Positions 1 to 8,895 of a DNA stretch of 54,802 nt are shown piece after piece. The stretch's first letter is position 1. Every line of letters starts with the position of its first letter. Position numbers and translations under genes: made by a program. This DNA comes from Streptomyces mangrovisoli (GTDB taxonomy: Bacteria > Actinomycetota > Actinomycetes > Streptomycetales > Streptomycetaceae). The notes below the pieces were generated by a model, which was not told the DNA's origin, did not search any database, and saw only the letters and a list, made by a program, of their open reading frames with translations. Where the stretch lies: the NCBI RefSeq assembly GCF_000974985.2, contig NZ_LAVA02000088.1, positions 1 through 54,802 on the forward strand. Direction: 5' to 3'.

Positions 1-99
1 CGCGCAGTTCCCCGCGCCCCTTCAGGGGGTGGTCGGTCAGCCTGGTTCTGGGGATCCGCGCGCCCCTTCTGGGGGTGGTCGGTCAGCCGGGTTCTGGGA
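1..99. repeat. Streptomyces intergenic 20-mer and 40-bp direct repeat
   Basis: The window opens inside an intergenic region. Bases 1-20 are CGCGCAGTTCCCCGCGCCCC, an element that recurs exactly at 20416-20435 and 24240-24259 and inverted at 20696-20715. A roughly 40-bp direct repeat (14-53 and 60-99, period 46) follows; its two copies differ at only a few positions. No gene is seen here. Confidence 0.75.
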
Positions 100-105
100 G
101 TCCCC

Positions 106-123
106 GCGCCCCCGAGGGGGCGC
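106..123 (-). terminator. Hairpin terminator after the macro-domain gene
   Basis: GCGCCCCC-GA-GGGGGCGC is a perfect 8-bp stem with a 2-nt loop. It begins 3 nt beyond the stop codon of the macro-domain gene. There is no U-tract, which is normal for high-GC actinobacterial terminators. Confidence 0.55.
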
Positions 124-126
124 CCG

Positions 127-636
127 TCAGGTCGTCGCTGCGGTGAAGATGTCGTAGGCGCGCCGGTCGAAGAGGACGAAGCGGGTCTCCGTGACGCTCG
201 TGGGGGTGGTGCGGACGGTTTCGACGGCGATTCTGGCGCCGTCGTCCAGGGGCCAGCCGTAGACGCCCGTCGAGATCGCCGGGAAGGCCACCGTGCGGGC
301 GCCCAGTTCGTCGGCCACGCGCAGTGACTCCCGGTAGCAGGAGGCGAGCAGTTCGGAGCGGTCGTCGGTGGCGGACCAGACCGGGCCGACGGTGTGGATC
401 ACCCAGCGGGCGTCCAGCGCGCCGGCCGTGGTGGCCACCGCCCGGCCCGTGGGCAGGCCCCTGCCGTAGTGCGAGGCGCGCAGCTTGCGGCACTCCTCCA
501 GGATGGCGGGGCCACCGCGCCGGTGGATGGCGCCGTCCACCCCGCCGCCGCCGAGCAGCGAGGAGTTCGCCGCGTTGACGATCGCGTCGACGGTCTGCCG
601 GGTGATGTCGCCCTGGTGGAGCGTGATGGTGGTCAC
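127..636 (-). CDS. Macro-domain protein (O-acetyl-ADP-ribose deacetylase-like)
   Basis: A 169-aa single-domain macro protein, predicted to be cytosolic, that binds or hydrolyses ADP-ribose derivatives such as O-acetyl-ADP-ribose. Visible motifs are HQGDIT near residues 7-12, VNAANSSLLGGGGVDGAIH at 20-38 (the ligand-binding and catalytic Asn/Gly loop) and ISTGVYGWPL at 121-130 (phosphate loop). The length is normal for the YmdB/MacroD-like family. The GTG start at 636 is chosen because its GTGA overlaps the TGA of the upstream oxidoreductase by 4 bp, implying translational coupling. Whether it acts on O-acetyl-ADP-ribose or on ADP-ribosylated proteins or nucleic acid cannot be told from sequence. 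Confidence 0.93.
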   Translation of the reverse strand: MTTITLHQGDITRQTVDAIVNAANSSLLGGGGVDGAIHRRGGPAILEECRKLRASHYGRGLPTGRAVATTAGALDARWVIHTVGPVWSATDDRSELLASCYRESLRVADELGARTVAFPAISTGVYGWPLDDGARIAVETVRTTPTSVTETRFVLFDRRAYDIFTAATT

Positions 637-2093
637 GACGGCCTCCCTGCGCGCCGAAGCGCGCCGTGATACGGGTCCTGGCGGCGGAGCATCCGCCACA
701 CCGCCTTGGCGGCGTTGTGCCCGGACATGCCGTGCACGCCGGGTCCCGGCGGGGTGGCCGAGGAGCAGATGAAGACCGCCGGGTGCGGGGTGGCGTAGGG
801 GAACAGGGACAGCTTGGGGCGCAGCAGCAGCTGGAGCCCCGAGGCGGCGCCGCAGCCGATGTCCCCGCCGACGTAGTTGGCGTTGCGGGCGGCGAGCTCG
901 GGCGGTCCGGCCGTGGCGCGGGCGAGCACCCGGTCGCGGAACCCCGGTGCGAAACGCTCCAGTTGGCGTTCCACGGCGTCGGTGAGGTCGCCGGTCCAGC
1001 CGTTCGGCACGTGGCCGTACGCCCAGAAGACCTGCTGCCCGGCGGGGGCGCGGGTGGGGTCGGCGACGCCCGGCTGGACGGTGATCAGGAACGGCGGGTC
1101 GGGCGCGCGGCCCTCGCGGGAGGCGGCCCGCAGGGCGCGGCCGATCTCGGCGCTGCTCGCGCCGACCTGTACGGTGCCCGCGATGCGGGCCTCCGGCGCG
1201 GTCCACGGGACCGGCCCGTCCAGGGCGTAGTCGATCTTGAAGACGCCTGCGCCGTAGCGGAACCGGTCGTAGTGGCCGCCGAAGCCGGCGATCCGGGCCA
1301 GCGCGGTGGGCGAGGTGTCGAAGACGTAGGCGCGGGCGGGCGGCAGGTCGTCGAGGCGCTTGACGGGGTAGTCGGTGTGGATGGCGCCGCCGAGGTCCTT
1401 CAGATACGCGGCGAGCGCGTCCGAGATGGCCTGCGAACCGCCGCGGGCCACCGGCCAGCCGCGCGCGTGCGCCGCGAGCGCGAAGACCAGTCCGACCGCG
1501 CCGGTCGCGAGGCCGCCGAGAGGTGCCATGACATGGGCGACGAGGCCGGAGAAGAGCGCCTTGGCCCGCTCGTCGCGGAAGCGGCGCATCAGCAGCGTGG
1601 AGGGCGGCAGTCCGGTCAGTCCGAAGCGGGCGAGGGTGAGCGGGTCGCGGGGCAGCGCGGTCGTCGGCAGCGACATGAAGTCCCGTACCAGCGTGTCCCA
1701 TCGGGGCAGGAATGGCTCCACCAGCCTGCGGTACGCGCCCGCGTCGCGCGGCCCGAAGGAGGCGGCCGTCTCGGCGACCGAACGGGCCAGCACGGCGGCC
1801 GTGCCGTCCGGGAACGGGTGCGCCATGGGCAGTTCGGCGTGCAGCCACTCCAGGCCGTACCGCTCCAGCGGAAGGGCCCGGAACGCGGGCGAGTTGACGC
1901 CGAGCGGGTGGGCGGCGGCACACGGGTCGTGGCGGAAGCCGGGCAGGGTGAGCTCCTCGGTGCGCGCTCCCCCGCCGACGGTCTCCCGCGCCTCGAAGAG
2001 CGCCACGGAGAAGCCGCGCCGGGCCAGTTCCACGGCAGCCGTCAGTCCGTTCGGCCCCGCTCCCACCACGACCGCATCGAGCATCGACGGCAC
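633..2093 (-). CDS. FAD-dependent oxidoreductase, CrtI/PYROXD2-like
   Basis: A 486-aa flavoprotein of the phytoene-desaturase/amine-oxidase superfamily. The N-terminus carries the Rossmann dinucleotide motif VVVGAGPNGL (residues 8-17) followed by the acidic ribose-binding end of beta-2 (ALFEAR), and the C-terminus has the usual second FAD segment (GHNAAKAVWRML). It resembles the NAD(P)/FAD PYROXD2-type subgroup more than true carotenoid desaturases, and no other carotenoid gene is nearby, so the substrate is unknown. The GTG start at 2093 is preferred because AAGGAG lies 7 nt upstream; ATG at 2084 is an alternative. Its stop overlaps the macro-domain start, forming a two-gene operon. Confidence 0.88.
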   Translation of the reverse strand: MPSMLDAVVVGAGPNGLTAAVELARRGFSVALFEARETVGGGARTEELTLPGFRHDPCAAAHPLGVNSPAFRALPLERYGLEWLHAELPMAHPFPDGTAAVLARSVAETAASFGPRDAGAYRRLVEPFLPRWDTLVRDFMSLPTTALPRDPLTLARFGLTGLPPSTLLMRRFRDERAKALFSGLVAHVMAPLGGLATGAVGLVFALAAHARGWPVARGGSQAISDALAAYLKDLGGAIHTDYPVKRLDDLPPARAYVFDTSPTALARIAGFGGHYDRFRYGAGVFKIDYALDGPVPWTAPEARIAGTVQVGASSAEIGRALRAASREGRAPDPPFLITVQPGVADPTRAPAGQQVFWAYGHVPNGWTGDLTDAVERQLERFAPGFRDRVLARATAGPPELAARNANYVGGDIGCGAASGLQLLLRPKLSLFPYATPHPAVFICSSATPPGPGVHGMSGHNAAKAVWRMLRRQDPYHGALRRAGRPS

Positions 2094-2330
2094 CTTCGGA
2101 CTCCTTCGTCAGCCGATGGCCACTCGGATCAGGATATGCCGGGGGTCCGGCCCGGCCGGAGCGCGGGGGCGGGCCGGGGCCGGGGAGGCGGGGACGAGGA
2201 GGCCGTGGCGGGGAGACGGGGACGGGGACGGGAAGGCGGGGCGGGGACGGGAAGGCGGGGCGGCGGGCACGTACCCGCGCCGGTACGCACCGACCCGTAC
2301 CCACCGTGTGCGCGCACCCACCGCCCGTGC
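2094..2330. repeat. Low-complexity purine-rich intergenic region
   Basis: This 237-bp gap has no convincing gene. Around 2215-2265 it contains imperfect tandem copies of GGACGGGAAGGCGGGGCGG, giving long purine runs on the plus strand. No operator or clear terminator was recognised. Confidence 0.5.
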
Positions 2331-3173
2331 CTACGCCGCCGACAGCAGCCCCACCACCCTGCGGGCCGTCGCCAGGTCCCGGGCGGCCGTGAACGGCAGG
2401 GCGTTGCCGCCCGTGACGCGGAAGGGGTCGCCGGTGAGCGTCAGATGGGCGCCGCCCGCCTCCTCGACCAGCAGCAGGCCCGCGGCGTGATCCCAGGCCG
2501 CCTCCCAGGAGAAGGCCGTCGAATCCAACTCGCCCCGGGCGACGGCGAGATACTCGAGGCCGGCCGAACCGCAGGGGCGGGGCGCCACGCCGTCCGTCCA
2601 CAGGGCGCGCAGCGCGCGCTTCTGGTCGTCCGTGGTGTAGTCGGGGTGCGAGGTGGCTATCTCCAGGTCCCGGCCGGGCGTGGGCGCGCCGGAGCGCAGC
2701 GGCTCGCCGTTCAGGCGGGCGCCCTTGCCCCGTACGGCCGTTGCCATGAGCTCGCGGGCCGGGGCGTAGGTCCAGGACGCGCGGACGATGCCGTGGTGGA
2801 CGAGTGCGACGAGCGTGCAGAAGCCGGTGTCGCCGTGCACGAACTGCCGTGTGCCGTCGACCGGGTCGACGATCCAGACCGGGGTGTCGCCCTGTATCGC
2901 CTCGTACGTCGCCGGGTCGGCGTGCACCGCCTCCTCGCCGACGACGACCGAGCCGGGCAGCAGTGCGCGGAGCGCCTCGGTGAGGTACCGCTCGGCGAGC
3001 CGGTCGGCGTCCGTGACCAGGTCGTGCGGTCCGCTCTTCTGGTCGATCTCGTGCGCGGCGAGCTTGCGGAAGCGGGGCATGATCTCGGCCGCGGCGGCCG
3101 CACGGACCGCCTCCTCGACTCGGGCCGAGCTCCGGGCGAGAAACTCTTCGATGGTTTCCGTCTCTTCGATCAT
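2331..3173 (-). CDS. Inositol monophosphatase family phosphatase
   Basis: A 280-aa Mg2+-dependent, Li+-sensitive-type sugar/inositol phosphatase. The metal-binding motifs are complete: GEE at residues 79-81, DPVDGT at 103-108 and WDHAAG at 227-232. The family includes inositol-1-phosphatase, histidinol-phosphatase (HisN), fructose-1,6-bisphosphatase and CysQ. The context (FAD oxidoreductase, gamma-glutamyltransferase) does not decide among them. The start at 3173 (MIEETETIEEF) matches the usual N-terminal helix of the family; longer in-frame extension reads as non-coding. The ribosome-binding site is weak (TGGGGGC). Confidence 0.9.
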   Translation of the reverse strand: MIEETETIEEFLARSSARVEEAVRAAAAAEIMPRFRKLAAHEIDQKSGPHDLVTDADRLAERYLTEALRALLPGSVVVGEEAVHADPATYEAIQGDTPVWIVDPVDGTRQFVHGDTGFCTLVALVHHGIVRASWTYAPARELMATAVRGKGARLNGEPLRSGAPTPGRDLEIATSHPDYTTDDQKRALRALWTDGVAPRPCGSAGLEYLAVARGELDSTAFSWEAAWDHAAGLLLVEEAGGAHLTLTGDPFRVTGGNALPFTAARDLATARRVVGLLSAA

Positions 3174-3356
3174 GCCCCCATGAGAGCATGCGCCACTGAC
3201 AATCCCTGCCGGGCCGGTGCACGCCGGGTGGAATCGGCATGAAATCCCGGCTCCGGACGGCCGCCCCCGCACCCGCCCGCCCCGCACGTACCCGCCCGGC
3301 CCGCGCAGGCACGGCCGCCCCACTCGCCTCCCCCTTACCTCCCGCTCACCTCCCGC

Positions 3357-5228
3357 TCACCTCCCCACGGCGTACCCCTGCATCCCCCGCGGATTGGCGG
3401 CGGCGGACAGGATGCCGGTCTCCGGGTCCCGGGCCACCGCGCACAGCCGTCCCTCGGACCAGGGGTCGCCCACCGTGACCTCGTGGCCGCGCCGCCGCAG
3501 CTCCGCCACGACCTCGGGGTCGGTGCGGGACTCCACCGTGACGCTGCCGGGGCGCATCCCGCGCGGGTGGAAGGAGCCGGGGAAGGAGTCGTTGTGCCAG
3601 TTGGGCGCGTCGACGGCGCCCTGGAGGTCGTAGCCGCCCCGGACCCGGCCGCGCAGCGCGACGGAGAGGAAGAAGTGCAGCTGCCACTGGTCCTGCTGGT
3701 CGCCGCCGGGCGTGCCGAACGCGAGCACGGGGACGCCGTCGCGCAGGGCGAGGGACGGGGTGAGGGTGGTGCGGGGGCGGCGGCCCGGGGTGAGGGAGTT
3801 GGGCAGTCCCTCCTCCAGCCAGGTCATCTGGAGCCGGGTGCCGAGCGGGAAGCCGAGTTCCGGCACGACGGGGTTGGACTGGAGCCAGCCGCCGCTGGGG
3901 GTGGCGGCGACCATGTTGCCCCAGCGGTCGACGACGTCGAGGTGGCAGGTGTCGCCGCGGGTGGCACCGTCGGCGCGGACATCGGGCTCACCGGGGCCGA
4001 GACGGTGCGGGCGCTGCGGGGCGGCGGGCCCGCCCGGCACCCGCGAGGCCGGGAATTTCGCCACGGTGGGCTCCCCGGCCCCCATCGGATCGAACCCCGG
4101 CGCCGCGACGGCCACCCGGTGGGCCAGGGCCGCGAGCCGCGGCGGCCGGCCGCCGGGGGCGCCGGGCCGCAGGTCGTACGACGCGTCGTCCCCGACCAGC
4201 GCGCGCCGGGCAGCGTTGTACTCGGCGGAGAGCAGGTCGGCGAGCGGCACCTCGGCCGCGTCGCCGTACCATGCCTCCCGGTCGGCCATGGCGAGCTTGC
4301 AGCCCTCGATCAGCAGGTGCAGGTACGCGGCGCTTCCCGGGGCGGGCAACTCGTCGGGCAGCAGGGCGAGTTGCTGAAGGAAGGCGGGTCCCTGGCTCCA
4401 GGGCCCGGCCTTGCACACCGTCCACCCGTTCCAGTCGTACGACACCGGGTCCTCGTACGTCGCCGACCAGGCCGCCAGGTCGGCGGCGGTGAGGGTGCCG
4501 GTGTGGCGCTCGCCGCTGGTGTCGAGGGTGGGCCGGCCGGCCTGCCGCACCAGGGCCTCGCCGATGAACCCGGTGCGCCACACCTCCCGCGCGGCCTCGA
4601 TCTGCGCCTCCCGGTCGCCCGCCCCGGCGACCTCTGCGAGCAGCCGGGTCCAGGTGGCGGCGAGGGCGGGGTTGCGCAGCAGGCGGCCGGGTTCGGGCGA
4701 GCGGCCGCCCGGCAGGTAGACGGCGGCGGACGAGGTCCACTCCGTCTCGAACAGCTCGCGTACGGTCTCGACGGTGGCGCCGACGTTCTCGACGGGCGGG
4801 TGTCCGTGCTCGGCGTACCCGATGGCGTACTTGAGGACGTCGGCGAGGGGCTTGGTGCCGTGGTCGCGCAGCAGCAGCATCCAGGCGTCGAACGCGCCGG
4901 GCACGGCGGCGGCGAGCGGCCCGGTGCCGGGTACGAGGTCCAGGCCGAGGGAGGTGTAGTGGGCGACGGTGGCCCCGGCGGGCGCGACACCCTGCCCGCA
5001 GAGCACCCGCACCGGGCCGCCGGCCGGGGCGAGCAGGATGGGCACCTCGCCACCGGGCCCGTTGAGGTGCGGTTCGACCACGTGCAGGACGAACGCCCCC
5101 GCCACGGCGGCGTCGTAGGCGTTGCCGCCGTCCTCCAGCACCGCCATCGCGGACTGCGAGGCGAGCCAGTGCGTGGCGGACACCATGCCGAAGGTGCCTT
5201 GGAGCGTGGGACGAGTGGTGAACTCCAT
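3357..5228 (-). CDS. Gamma-glutamyltransferase family protein, no signal peptide
   Basis: A 623-aa Ntn-hydrolase of the gamma-glutamyltranspeptidase family. The self-cleavage/nucleophile site aligns as GDTCHLDVVD, giving Thr427 as the probable N-terminal nucleophile of the small subunit, but the usual second Thr is Cys428. The C-terminal FGTPGGDQQDQWQ resembles the substrate-binding glycine loop. There is no signal peptide or membrane segment, unlike the secreted paralogue at 27202-29070, so it is probably cytoplasmic. GGT-like proteins of this kind can also act as cephalosporin acylase-type or other amidohydrolases. GAGG lies 8 nt upstream of the ATG. Confidence 0.88.
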   Translation of the reverse strand: MEFTTRPTLQGTFGMVSATHWLASQSAMAVLEDGGNAYDAAVAGAFVLHVVEPHLNGPGGEVPILLAPAGGPVRVLCGQGVAPAGATVAHYTSLGLDLVPGTGPLAAAVPGAFDAWMLLLRDHGTKPLADVLKYAIGYAEHGHPPVENVGATVETVRELFETEWTSSAAVYLPGGRSPEPGRLLRNPALAATWTRLLAEVAGAGDREAQIEAAREVWRTGFIGEALVRQAGRPTLDTSGERHTGTLTAADLAAWSATYEDPVSYDWNGWTVCKAGPWSQGPAFLQQLALLPDELPAPGSAAYLHLLIEGCKLAMADREAWYGDAAEVPLADLLSAEYNAARRALVGDDASYDLRPGAPGGRPPRLAALAHRVAVAAPGFDPMGAGEPTVAKFPASRVPGGPAAPQRPHRLGPGEPDVRADGATRGDTCHLDVVDRWGNMVAATPSGGWLQSNPVVPELGFPLGTRLQMTWLEEGLPNSLTPGRRPRTTLTPSLALRDGVPVLAFGTPGGDQQDQWQLHFFLSVALRGRVRGGYDLQGAVDAPNWHNDSFPGSFHPRGMRPGSVTVESRTDPEVVAELRRRGHEVTVGDPWSEGRLCAVARDPETGILSAAANPRGMQGYAVGR

Positions 5229-5384
5229 CTGCGACCTCGGTGTCTGCGTCTGCCGGTCGACCCATCCAACAGCACTCGTGACGCCCTGGCCACGTGCGTC
5301 CGGCGTACGGGCAAAGGCGCTGGTCCTGACGCCTGTTCAGGGCACCCGGTCTCGGCGCTCTCCGCGCGGGCGCGGCCGCAGACG

Positions 5385-5430
5385 CGTCCGACCAGGGCGT
5401 ACCGGTGGACCGGTACGCCCTGGTCGGACG
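5385..5430 (-). terminator. Perfect 22-bp stem-loop
   Basis: Positions 5385-5406 and 5409-5430 are perfectly complementary over 22 bp, with only a GG dinucleotide between them. The hairpin sits 14 nt beyond the stop of the RDD-like gene, so it is probably its terminator. It may also block read-through into the gamma-glutamyltransferase gene. Confidence 0.75.
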
Positions 5431-5443
5431 GCGGGGCCGATCC

Positions 5444-6055
5444 TCAGGCGGCACGCCTGACGACGACCGAACCGGCCATGGAATCCACCAGGTTCTGCTT
5501 CTCGCTGCCGAAGATCTTGAACAGGTTGACCCACAGGGCGATCGTCAGCGTGATCGTGCTGAGGAAGCCCATCACCAGCCCGCCCAGCAGGAAGTTGCGG
5601 ACGAACATGTCGCCCCAGGTCAGCCGGGCACCGGTGTCCTTCTTGACCAGGGTCAGGCCCATGAGCTTCTGGGCCGGGTTCGCCGCGTCGGTGGACCAGG
5701 TGATCATGGCCCAGACGAGCCAGCCGATGCCCAGGGTGACGAATATCAGCAGGACATTCAGCAACTGGGCGACGAAGCGCACTCCCGCGCCCACGCGCAG
5801 TTCCTTCGGCACGGCGTGTGCCGCGTACATCGCGTAGCCCGGCGCGGGGGCGGGGACCACGGGTGCGGCGTATCCGGGCGCGGCGTATGCGGCGGGCACG
5901 GCCGGAGCCGGCCCGAAGCCCGGGGCCTGTGCCGGGACCGGGACCGGAGCCTGCGCCGGAGCCGCCGGAGCCTGCGCCGGAGCCGGGCCGGGCGCTGCTG
6001 CGGCCGCTGCCGGGGTGCCGGGAGTGGTCTCGAACGACGTCTTGTCCATGTTCAT
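5444..6055 (-). CDS. RDD-like integral membrane protein
   Basis: A 203-aa protein with an N-terminal low-complexity Ala/Pro region (about residues 10-75, many APAQAP and AAPGYAAP repeats) followed by an RDD-type membrane domain with hydrophobic segments near 88-112 and 150-178. The segment GLTLVKKDTGARLTWGDMFVRNFLLGG is typical of RDD proteins, which are poorly defined membrane proteins, some linked to transport. The first ATG at 6055 is taken because GAGGAG lies 7 nt upstream; a second ATG two codons later is possible. It lies 155 nt downstream of the zinc-ribbon membrane protein on the same strand. Confidence 0.8.
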   Translation of the reverse strand: MNMDKTSFETTPGTPAAAAAAPGPAPAQAPAAPAQAPVPVPAQAPGFGPAPAVPAAYAAPGYAAPVVPAPAPGYAMYAAHAVPKELRVGAGVRFVAQLLNVLLIFVTLGIGWLVWAMITWSTDAANPAQKLMGLTLVKKDTGARLTWGDMFVRNFLLGGLVMGFLSTITLTIALWVNLFKIFGSEKQNLVDSMAGSVVVRRAA

Positions 6056-6131
6056 CGTGTTGCTCCTCGGAAGGCCGCGGCTTCCAGGGGCGCGCGAGGC
6101 ACGCCGCCGCGGCGGGGTTTTCGGCAACGGC

Positions 6132-6167
6132 GGGCGCGGTGCGGCGAGTTCTCGTCGCACCGCGCCC
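6132..6167 (-). terminator. 17-bp stem-loop between membrane-protein genes
   Basis: GGGCGCGGTGCGGCGAG, a TT loop, then CTCGTCGCACCGCGCCC form a 17-bp stem with one mismatch. It lies 44 nt after the zinc-ribbon protein stop. It should terminate or attenuate transcription before the RDD-like gene. Confidence 0.65.
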
Positions 6168-6210
6168 TTCGGCCGTCAGATCGGGGGACGCCGGCTGCCG
6201 CCGGAGGCGG

Positions 6211-8895
6211 TCAGTCGCCGTAGCCGGAGTAGAACGTCACGCTGGGCGTGTCCCCGGAGAAGTCGACGGTGGCCGAGAAGGACGCGGTGCAGGTGTCCTT
6301 CTCCTTCGTCTTGTCGCCCTCATACGAGTCGACGTTGACCCAGTTGACCTTGAAGTCCAGGTTGCCGCTGGCGGTGACGGTTCCGTCCTCGGCCATCTCG
6401 GTCTGGAGCTCCGGCTGCGACTGCTGGCTCCACTGGACGTCCTCAGCCACGTCGCTGGAGTAGAAGTAGCTGTAGTGACTGTCCGGGCTCAGCGGGCAGT
6501 CGTCGGGCTCGAGGTCCGTGCTCTGCGCGCACTGGGTCAGCGCGGTGTTCACGGCCTCCTGCGCGGCCTGCTCACCCGCACTGGTGAGGGCCGCGTCCAG
6601 GCTGTCGGGGCTTCCGGTATCGCCCGGCCCCACCACGACCGAGCCTCCGCCGTCCGCGGCGACGTAGCCGGAGTCCACGCCCTCGACGGTCACCGTGCCG
6701 GGAAAGACGGTGAGTTCGGCGGAGCCGTCCTGCAACGGCACCTGAACACCGTTGACCTTGGCCTCGTGCAGCAGCGGAGACGCGGTCACCTCGACCTGCG
6801 CCAGGCCGTCCACGACCTTCCAGCGCCGCCACAGACCGAGGTGCTTGTCGTCGTCGCCGGTGATCAGCCGCAGCTCGCTCTCGTACTTCTTGCCGTCCAC
6901 CTTGTAGCTGACGGTGGCGGTGGCCGACGTCCCGGACTCGTCCACCTTCTCGACACTCACATCGGTCAGCGGGGCCGCCCTGCGCTGGGTGTCCAGCGCG
7001 GCCTTCGTCAGCAGCCGGCCGGAGGTGGGGCCACCCTGGAGTTCGAGGGCGTCGTCGGCGCGGCCGTCAGCGACGGCCTGCAGGTAGTCCTCGGCGGCCG
7101 CCTCCGGGCCGTAGACCTGGGAGTCCACGACGGCCCAGGCGGCCGTGCCACCACCGCCGACGACGACGGCGATGATCAGGCCGACACCGGTGAAGCGCGC
7201 CCACTTCGCGTCGGTGGCCAGCGGCGGGCAGGCCAGCGGCTCGGTCAGCGCGCTCATCAGCCGGGGCGGCACCGGGCGGCCCTTGCGGTGCGCGGCGTCG
7301 GCGAGCAGCGCGGCCCACTGCGGATGCACGGGCAGGCCGGGGATCCGCAGCACCCACGCGGCCGCGGCGGGGAAGGCGCTCAGCACCGGCCGGGTCAGGA
7401 ACTGCGCCGCGGCGAGCAGCAGCCCGCCCCACAGCAGCGCCACGAGCAGTGCGCCGAAGACACTCAGGCCGGCCGACACGGAACCGTGTGCACTGCCGCT
7501 GCCGCCGAAGAATCCCTCGCCGACACTGACATCGCCGTCGACTGCCATGTCCAGCCCGGACATGACGGCGAGCGGGGTCCACAGGACCGCCATGGCGGCG
7601 GCGAACCTCCACAGGCCGCTCAGCATGCGTTCGCGGGGATCGTGGGCCAGCGCGTGACGCACCGCGGCAACGATCACGACCAGGGCGACGGCAAGCAGCA
7701 GCAGGTATGCGGCACCGGGCATGTTCCCGGAGAACAGGCCTGCCTTGGTCTCCTTCAGCTGGCTGGTGTCATCGCCGCCGAAGAAGGAGTGGACGCCGGC
7801 GGAACCGTTCAGGGAGTTTCCGACCGTGACGCCCATCGCCAGACCGGCCAACCAGACCGCGAAGTTGACGAGGACGAGCAGCACGAGGGCGAACGAGGCG
7901 CCGGCGCCCATCTCGTCGGTGTCACCGAAGAGCGCGAGGCCCAGCGCCGTCAGAGCGGCGAGGCCCAGCAGGATCGCGCTCGCGGTGCCCGCGGCGAGGA
8001 AGGGGGAGCGCCACTGGTGCAGCCGGCCGGTGAACCCGCCCGGCAGAGCGCCCAGGACGGTACGGCGCACACCGGCACGGGCGGCGAAGTCGGCGAGGAA
8101 GACGAAGACGGCCGCGTACGGGAGGAGCGGCCACAGACCGACGCCCAAGTCGACCGAAACCGAACCGAGTTCCTCGGTCTTCATACCGAAGACCGACGAC
8201 GAGTGCGTGGCCAGGGCCAGCACGCTCAGGACGGCGGCGTAGACCAGAGCACCGGTGGCGGAGCGGCCCGCCACCCGGGCCCAGGTGTCCACTGCCGCTC
8301 GCCGCTCGGCGCTCCGGGCGAACCACCAGACCGCGAACAGGGCGGTGCAGGTGAGCGTCAGCATCTGCAGGGTGAGGTCGATCTCCGCCTGGCCGGAGAC
8401 AGCCCCGGACACCAGGCCGCCCAGTCCGTCGCTCGATCCGGAGTCTCCGCCCCCCTCGACCGACAGGCCGAGCGTCCCTCGAAGGGCCAGTGCGGCCACC
8501 CACACCGCGGCCGTCATCCAGTCCCCCACCGTGCCGGAGTTCTCGTCGGGCAGGAACTGGGCGGCGATGGCGATGAGGAGGAACAGCAGGCCGAGCTGAC
8601 AGCCCAGAGCCGACAGGGCAGCGGCGGCCGCGGCCTTGGCCGACTGCTGGTCGGGCCGGATCCGGCTGAACCAGACGGACAGCCGGCCGGGAACCGTCGC
8701 ACCGGGCTGCCCGGGGGCCGCCGGCGCCGCCTGGGCCTGCGGAATCCCCGGCGCAGGCGGGGCAGTCGGCATCGGCGGCGCCGACGCGGCTGCCGGCGCG
8801 GCTGCCGGCGCGGCGGGCGAAGCCGGTGCCCCGCAGTTGCTGCAGAAGGCGTGGCCCGCGGCTATCGGTTGAGCGCAGGACGGACAGGTACTCAT
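6211..8895 (-). CDS. Zinc-ribbon polytopic membrane protein with C-terminal ectodomain
   Basis: An 894-aa membrane protein of unknown function. The N-terminus is a zinc ribbon with Cys4, Cys7, Cys18 and Cys21, followed by an Ala/Pro linker (residues 24-70). A large region (about 80-590) has roughly ten hydrophobic segments. The last (near 566-590) leads into a region of about 305 aa that is rich in Ser, Asp and beta-strand-like sequence and is probably extracellular. That architecture (zinc ribbon, TM region, ectodomain with VKVNG-type beta domains) recalls TcaA/YvbJ-like proteins, but no close family is recognised. The ATG at 8895 is supported by AGGGA 7 nt upstream; longer starts are implausible. 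Confidence 0.8.
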   Translation of the reverse strand: MSTCPSCAQPIAAGHAFCSNCGAPASPAAPAAAPAAASAPPMPTAPPAPGIPQAQAAPAAPGQPGATVPGRLSVWFSRIRPDQQSAKAAAAAALSALGCQLGLLFLLIAIAAQFLPDENSGTVGDWMTAAVWVAALALRGTLGLSVEGGGDSGSSDGLGGLVSGAVSGQAEIDLTLQMLTLTCTALFAVWWFARSAERRAAVDTWARVAGRSATGALVYAAVLSVLALATHSSSVFGMKTEELGSVSVDLGVGLWPLLPYAAVFVFLADFAARAGVRRTVLGALPGGFTGRLHQWRSPFLAAGTASAILLGLAALTALGLALFGDTDEMGAGASFALVLLVLVNFAVWLAGLAMGVTVGNSLNGSAGVHSFFGGDDTSQLKETKAGLFSGNMPGAAYLLLLAVALVVIVAAVRHALAHDPRERMLSGLWRFAAAMAVLWTPLAVMSGLDMAVDGDVSVGEGFFGGSGSAHGSVSAGLSVFGALLVALLWGGLLLAAAQFLTRPVLSAFPAAAAWVLRIPGLPVHPQWAALLADAAHRKGRPVPPRLMSALTEPLACPPLATDAKWARFTGVGLIIAVVVGGGGTAAWAVVDSQVYGPEAAAEDYLQAVADGRADDALELQGGPTSGRLLTKAALDTQRRAAPLTDVSVEKVDESGTSATATVSYKVDGKKYESELRLITGDDDKHLGLWRRWKVVDGLAQVEVTASPLLHEAKVNGVQVPLQDGSAELTVFPGTVTVEGVDSGYVAADGGGSVVVGPGDTGSPDSLDAALTSAGEQAAQEAVNTALTQCAQSTDLEPDDCPLSPDSHYSYFYSSDVAEDVQWSQQSQPELQTEMAEDGTVTASGNLDFKVNWVNVDSYEGDKTKEKDTCTASFSATVDFSGDTPSVTFYSGYGD

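Noticed and set aside
633..2093. Carotenoid phytoene desaturase (crtI)
   Set aside because: The FAD motif is shared, but no crtB/crtE/crtY neighbour exists and the sequence resembles the PYROXD2 subgroup more than CrtI.
666..3242. Long plus-strand open frame opposite the minus-strand genes
   Set aside because: Antisense open frame of a high-GC gene pair; it has Arg/Gly/Val-rich nonsense composition and no homologous pattern, while the opposite strand encodes two clear proteins.
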